Assembly (NCBI GenBank): GCA_028023455.1
Contig: JAQFVV010006472.1
Span: 390,501-454,500, forward strand
Length of the DNA: 64,000 bases
Direction of reading: 5' to 3'
From: Epiperipatus broadwayi
Lineage: Eukaryota; Onychophora; Udeonychophora; Euonychophora; Peripatidae
The notes under the pieces are model-generated. The model was not told the origin of the DNA. It did not search any database and saw nothing but the letters and a program-made list of their open reading frames with translations. Numbering within the stretch: position 1 is the stretch's first letter; the number at the start of each line of letters is the position of its first letter. This document shows positions 57,821 through 64,000 of the stretch, piece by piece. Position numbers and translations under genes: made by a program.

Positions 57821-59930
57821 GCACCAAAACAATTAATAAATGTCAATCTACTTTTTTAACAAAAAAAATCCTTTAGATAAAATACGTACTAAAAAGCAGA
57901 TGTTGATTGTAATAATGTTTTTAACATATGGTACAAAAAAATTGATAACAATTAATGGAAAAAGTCAGTTATCTATTCAATTTGAAGAAAAGATAAAGTA
58001 AAACCTAAAAAAAAAAAAATGGCTTTTTTACTTCTTATAAAATTTTACTTTCTATAAAATTTTATAATTTTAGTTTTAACATTATATAATTTTTACATAT
58101 CTTTCACTTTATTTTTTTATTCATTTTTATTTAAGTCAACAAATTCTAACTCTATTCTCAAATTTTTGTTTATTCCTATTGTTAATACTTTGCAATGATA
58201 ATAATATAATTGATTTATTTTAATAAATAAGTTTCAAATATTTTTTTTATCATCGTGTCTTATTCTTCTAATAGCCCATGTTAAACATTGATATAATTTC
58301 TAGAGAAAATTTATCTTTTTCAATTGTCTTTTTTTTTATATATTTAAATAAAGTTTGGTGGAGTGAAAAGTTTAAATATATTTAAATATGTAATGAAATT
58401 TGAACTGACCCTATACAATTTCATTTACCAATATAAAATTAATGTACCATCATTCCTAGCAGCATTTTCAATAATTTCTTCATACTTTCATTAACACTAT
58501 TTTAAAAAAAAATTATACTTGATATAAAATATCAATACATAAATGAGAATAAATAAGTTTTGAAAAGAAATCTATATGTGTTTAATAATAAAATAGGCAA
58601 TTTATATGATTAACTTAAATTTATTTCTATTACTTATAATAATATGTCTGATAATATTTCAGTTGAAGAAGGTTAACAAATTAACTGAAAGTACTTTTGA
58701 GTTTTATTATAATTATTTATGAAGTATATTATCACATTTATACTTTATTATTTTTATTACAATTTCATTGCAACAATTAATCAATAACATTTTATTTTAT
58801 TTATATATAATATGGCATTTTCCCAATATTATATGCAATTTCTAGTTTTGATCAATAAATCAAACATTGTTAATAAACTTTTAGGCATGATTACTGCATT
58901 AGCACTAAAAAAAACAAGAAATGATCTCTTCTATAAAAATTAGACTAAGTTGTTTATTAATGAAGTTTTGTTTATGTCCAGTATGTAAAGATTTTATACT
59001 TAGTTGAAAATTTCCTTGCATTTTTTAATCTCTACCTATATGGATAAATAGTTCCATTTATTAGAAGGTGCTACTAGAAAATAAATGTAGGCGTCTTTCC
59101 TATATCCAAATTGTAGTTTAATATTATTTACTAATATAAAATATATCAAAGAAAGAACTTAAGTTTACTAGCAAAGTCACACTTATACAAAAATGTTAGG
59201 AAGCTATAAAGTATAAAATGAAATTATTCTAATTAATAATAAATCTTGAAGTAAAAAGATAAATTTACCCAGATGTGTTACATTTGGACACCTATTAATT
59301 TCACATATCAATATTTCATATTTTATAATTCAAATAATAATCAATAATAAAAGAAACAAAACAATTTATTATCAAACAAAATAATTTATTTTAAAAAATA
59401 AAATAATGTCATTTTAATAGCTACCAATATTTAAATTCATAAATCAAAATCAATTAATGCATGTATGATCAATAATCTGAGACATTTCCAAAACAAACCA
59501 AGCCATTCTTGATTTCAATACCTACCTAGTAACACAGTAACCAAACACTGAGGGCTATAAGATTAAGCAATGGGTGAAATGACTGTTATATATAAAATTA
59601 ACTCACTACTATAATGTTCTAAGTAATGGCATAAAAAGAACAACTATCCTTATAACTTCATATGTAAAATATTTAAACATTAATTCTTCATATAGTTATA
59701 TACATAAAGATATGACGTTAGCCTATTCTCAAGAAAGTATTTACTATAAAAATAAAGTTATTATAAAATAAAGCCATAGAAAATTTATAACTGGAACTAA
59801 CCAACAATATCAACCTAAACATAAAATATATCAGTTGCCAATACATACAACATTAGTCAAATCCCATATATATAAAAGAAATGTGTATTACCATTTAAAC
59901 ACTCATTATTTAAAATTATAAATATTATTA
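57821..59930. other. A+T-rich DNA, nothing recognised
   Basis: More than 2 kb of anonymous sequence; from about 59 kb onward the + strand becomes poor in G relative to C. Confidence 0.5.
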
Positions 59931-59961
59931 AATACAGATTATATATTTCATAATCTGTATT
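59931..59961. repeat. Perfect 12-bp hairpin
   Basis: AATACAGATTAT at 59,931-59,942 is exactly complementary to ATAATCTGTATT at 59,950-59,961, with a 7-nt loop. Confidence 0.75.
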
Positions 59962-62030
59962 GAAATATGAAGTCTATAAAATAAAATAAAAACTATTATT
60001 GATCACATCTGTACTATTTTTAAACATTACATTTAAAACATTTTGAAAATATTATAGCTTTTATAAATAAACATAGTGATCAATACAATATTTAAAAACT
60101 GATTAACTATAAATGATTAATGTCAGCATAAAAGTATTTATATAAAAAACAATTTATTATAAATTAAATTAAATATTTAATAAAGATTTATAAACTGTTT
60201 TATTACTAACTCATTTACCAGTAAATAAACTTAAATTTCTTTCTGAAAATTTATAGATATAGCATTTCTTTCTTCACTATCATGCTTTATTTAAAATATA
60301 AAAGATTGTAAACAGTAGACAAACCTAAATAAGTTGTAGAAAACTCATCATTTTGCTGCAGTTGATGGTTATGAAGTAATCCTATTACATCTCCATTAAG
60401 TTTCAATAAGTCAGCAAGTTTTAAAAGTATAATATAAATTATTAGTTCAATAGCATTTATTATTGTTATTTAGTTCTTTTCAAAATAATTTTACTATTTC
60501 ATATAGTCATTCCTAACTTATTAATAATGTGAATAACTTTAATTAATAGCATAGCAGTTAACCTAGACTGCTTACTAATCATTAATTTAATGTCAAATAA
60601 AATGTATGTACTGATGTATTGTTATTATAGAATAACTTATACAAACTTATGATTACTTATATTCTTCAAAAACATGATTTAGTTTTATCCCTTTACTTGT
60701 AAAAATATGCATCATAATTAAGTCTTTTAAAACTTAATAATTAAATAACATTTTTATCAACGCACTTTAATTATCATTTATTCATTTGCAATAAATAACA
60801 ATCAATTCCAAATATAAAAAGTTTTATAATTCTTTACTGACAAACTATATTCTTGTTCTCTTTGCATTTATTTCTATCTTTACTTAAAATAATAGAATCT
60901 ATTTTATTTTCTTCAATAACAATTCTGCACTTCAAACTTATTCATTATTTCATATTTTAAATACCATCCTTCATGATGCAATCTGAGAAATTTTGATAGT
61001 AAATAAACAGGTAAGTATATGGAATAAACTAGAGTTTTAATTCAATAATACCTCGATCAAATAATCATCATGTCAATAGTGTATAATACATGAGATATGA
61101 CTTCTTTCTCTAATAATCTCTACTACTAAATATAATGTCCAGGCTATTTATTCAGCTTTATGGAACATTCAACTTCAACACACATAAATACTGCCATGAA
61201 CATATACAAGCTATAGGGCTAAGTTATCTATATTTGCATAATCATTATTATTAACTACCCTTATTCCAATATAAATAAATCCTACATAAAATATTACCTC
61301 GGTTTCATTTAACTTACTACCAAACTATTATCATTAGAGATCTATCACTCTACATCACTAAATTCTTCCCACATTTTTTTTAACAATAAATAAATTCACA
61401 TATAAATAACAATCCAACTGATCAATAAGAAAAGATCACTTCATTCTTTAATAACTCTTAAACTCAAAATATAAACAATCAGTATCGATTTACCACTTTA
61501 CTACCTTACTTAAAATAAACACTAAATTCAATTATAATAGAATCATATACTTATATTTCCCTTATATTAAAATATATTTATAATATAAATAAAAGTATGC
61601 ATATTTTTTAACATAAATAAATAAATTATAAACTATGTGTATGCATCGTGTTTTTCATACATGTTTCATACATCCACTCTAAAAATACAATAATAAAATG
61701 CCTTATAAAATTATCAATATTCTTACAATTGTTACGATTAATAATACATCTTCATTGGTGAGTACTCAATGGATATTCTGGATCACGAACTAAATAAAAC
61801 ATTATTTAATTCTCATTTATTCCACATTATCATACTTTAAAAATATTAAGTTTTATTTTTTAAAAAAAAATTATTAAAGATTTTTTTACAATAATAATTT
61901 CATCACTAGGTTAATAAATAATTTAATGACATATGTTCCTGCCCTATTTCTATTTTATAAGCATTATTATGTAAGTTAGTAAAAAATAAATTTAAGACAA
62001 TATTTATGAAATAAACTTCATCAAAGTTCA
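59962..62030. other. A+T-rich DNA with C-over-G bias
   Basis: No gene recognised. The + strand shows a steady deficit of G relative to C, as if the minus strand were the coding or transcribed strand, but no protein can be read. Confidence 0.45.
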
Positions 62031-62145
62031 TTATAGAGAATGTCCTTTTTCGCCTGGTACAGCATTCATTGACAAAACATCTTCCTTTGACACCAAAAAC
62101 CATGCATGCTCCAATGGTTCCACTTTAACAACATGTAAGACAATT
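62031..62145 (-). other. Exon-like segment, minus strand, possible last exon
   Basis: On the minus strand, a T-rich tract ending AAAAAAAG is followed by 37 open codons: IVLHVVKVEPLEHAWFLVSK, then EDVLSMNAVPGEKGHSL, and a TAA at 62,031-62,033. The sequence looks like real protein in residue balance and in its Pro/Glu/Lys spacing, and it differs from the frame listed by ORF length (61,906-62,103, another frame). No homologous family is recognised. The acceptor tract is interrupted by the A run, so splicing is uncertain. Confidence 0.3.
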
Positions 62146-62305
62146 CTTTTTTTAAAAATAAAGCAAAGGTAAGTCAACTTGTAAAATATCCCAATTGCAT
62201 TATAAATAATTCATGGTTCTTCTTATTTCCAACAGTAATTGTTAAATATATTCTTTAATATTTTATGATGACGTAAATTTCCAAAGTTTTAATGCTTTTA
62301 CTCAG

Positions 62306-62425
62306 ATTTCACATCGGTCTGTGTTCCTTGATACAACAACGAAACTAGTGTTCCATGGCATTTATCATGTAGTTTTAAATATTTCCATAAATAATTTTCA
62401 AAAAATATTTTGTATGTCCAGCATA
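62306..62425 (-). other. Exon-like open segment, minus strand
   Basis: About 40 open codons on the minus strand ending LHDKCHGTLVSLLYQGTQTD, then VKSE and TAA. It lies 160 bp upstream (in minus direction) of the exon-like segment at 62,031-62,145. The phases do not join neatly through an obvious donor, so they may be unrelated. Protein not recognised. Confidence 0.2.
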
Positions 62426-64000
62426 CAATAACTAACTTATTTTAAATATTTTTCCAATATAATAGAAATTATTTTGCTAATAATCTTAATTTTTTATATC
62501 TTTTTAAAAATCATATTTTTTAAAATTAATTCTCAATATTTCTTCATAAAGAAATATTTTAACATCTTAAATAATTCTTTTTGTCACATCAAAAGTTTTT
62601 TTTAAAAAATTCATTATCCTATCTTAAAAACAACTTTCCGAATCAAATATTTTATACTTTTTTTATTCTCCATTTCTGGCAAACTTTTTCTTTTTTAAAT
62701 CTCCGTAATGTCCAACTTATTAATCTCCATAGAAAAGTAAAATCATTTATTACAACAGGCAAAATTATGTGCACAATAGAAAAATAACAACTCAACATTT
62801 TTATCCATAACTTTAAATTCAATGATGATTGATTCATTTTTAGTTTGATGTTAAATTAGGTTTGATAAATTAGCAGGTAAGGAATTACTTAATTTTTGCC
62901 TCGCATCTTCATATTGTATGATCTTTTAATAATAAATTACTACACTTTCTTTACAAATCTTAAAAATAAATAAAATTGAATATCACTAGGACTTCTAATC
63001 TTAAAACTGTAAATTACTACAAATTAAGTTGTCTTTTTACAGCTTACTCCATTGATAGAATTTGGAGTCCTAGTATCATAATAGTAGTGGTAGTAGCAGT
63101 AATTGTAATAATAGTCTGCCAAACTCATGGACCTCTTTTATACTTAAATGATTTACTTCCCTGATTGGTCAATTTAAACAATGCTTACTTCTTACTACCC
63201 TGGGAAAACAATGCTAGGTTAAAATTAAAATAAATAATAATTTACTAAATATTTATTATTTATTATATTATTTAATTCTTAGTTAATTTTCATATTATAT
63301 TTACACCTACCAAGCACTTTAAAATAACTTTTAAAATCAGATTATAATATTTATTATTACTTTTAACCTTCTTTTAAACATATTTATTTTAAAACAAAAC
63401 AAAAATCTACTTTTACTTATTACATTCATTTTTAAAAACCCAACTTAATATTTATAACAGCTAATATTATTTTTATTCTAGGATAAACAAATATACTATT
63501 TTTAAATCTTATATTAGAATTCTAAATAGTTTTGCAACTTTACTAGAAAAACTCCGCAAGCGCCACGTGATTTACAAAAATACATGAAATGCTTCTAACT
63601 TAACCAAAAATAAAATAAATGATTTAATTTACAAAATATCACATATAATAATATTATAGCAAAATTTAGAATAATTATTTTAATATTATAAAATCTAATA
63701 TGCACTTGTCTCCCATATTATCACTTTAAATTAAATGATTTTTTAAGTAGAATTATTAAATATAATTATTATTATTAAATAATCTATTTATTCAACTTTA
63801 AGTTATTACTTTTAAAATTTCCTTTAATCATTTATTTACAAGACTTATTAATGCAGTATTTATTATGGCCAGTTTTCCCAACCATACAATATTATAATTA
63901 TCTTTAGTTAACTGTTTTATAAAATATAAACACAAGATTATACAGTAAATATTTTTATTTGCCCTAACTAGATTTTCAAAAGATCTTCAACACATTACAT
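62426..64000. other. A+T-rich DNA, nothing firm
   Basis: Frames at 62,581-62,787, 62,652-62,837 and 62,976-63,164 have chance-like composition. A TAG-like short run lies near 63,085-63,100. CGCCACGTGATTT near 63,560-63,572 contains an E-box (CACGTG), isolated from any gene. Confidence 0.4.

Noticed and set aside
57579-57859. Poly-Leu and Ile/Thr-rich frames
   Set aside because: Product of the AAT/AAC microsatellite.
1-64000. CRISPR array, operon, rRNA or bacterial/phage island
   Set aside because: No regularly spaced repeats, ribosome binding sites, dense coding or rRNA sequence was seen; all evidence fits animal nuclear DNA.

Overview
The window is strongly A+T-rich, non-coding animal DNA. 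It has no operons, no bacterial signals, no rRNA and no intact protein-coding gene. Degraded non-LTR retrotransposons (RTE-type, Tx1/L1-like and CR1-like), foldback/MITE-like elements, trinucleotide microsatellites and a tRNA-like SINE insertion point to an invertebrate metazoan nuclear genome. I cannot fix the taxon from sequence alone. Every protein-like segment is a transposon remnant or a short candidate exon with stops.

Layout. 0.4-0.7 kb: a compositionally distinct island with two hairpins. 2.6-7.9 kb: three foldback elements of two families (called A and B here) and a TAG microsatellite. 8.3-10.75 kb: first copy of a long, very degraded dispersed repeat (called U). 11.46-11.64 kb: a small palindromic MITE. 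13.4-17.6 kb: a Tx1/L1-like LINE on the + strand with readable endonuclease, reverse transcriptase and terminal CCHC regions, broken by stops and a 445-bp internal tandem duplication. 18.9-20.7 kb: two RTE 3' ends. 20.7-26.9 kb: mostly featureless. 26.9-38.5 kb: two more U copies, each carrying an A-family block at about the same internal position; a minus-strand LINE tail lies between them. 38.5-41.3 kb: a TA microsatellite and two RTE copies meeting tail to tail. 42.3-50.25 kb: a fourth U copy split by a CR1-like LINE. That LINE's ORF1 remnant has a PHD-type finger, a coiled coil and an SGNH-esterase-like domain; its ORF2 endonuclease is interrupted by a SINE-like insertion with a 12-bp target-site duplication. 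50.5-53.9 kb: an inverted pair of a third repeat family (F), further A and B copies, a 212-bp tandem duplication and a compositionally distinct block. 54-64 kb: mostly anonymous A+T-rich DNA with microsatellites, a few weak exon-like segments, and a marked C-over-G strand bias on the + strand from about 59 kb to the end.

The best organising observation is that the U copies share orientation and internal order, so much of 27-50 kb appears to descend from a repeated unit of about 4 kb later split by nested insertions. I found no credible new enzymatic or defence system. The points worth following up are the U array, its recurrent A-block insertion, the SINE with target duplication, and the foldback families. 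All homologies were read by eye and no search was run.
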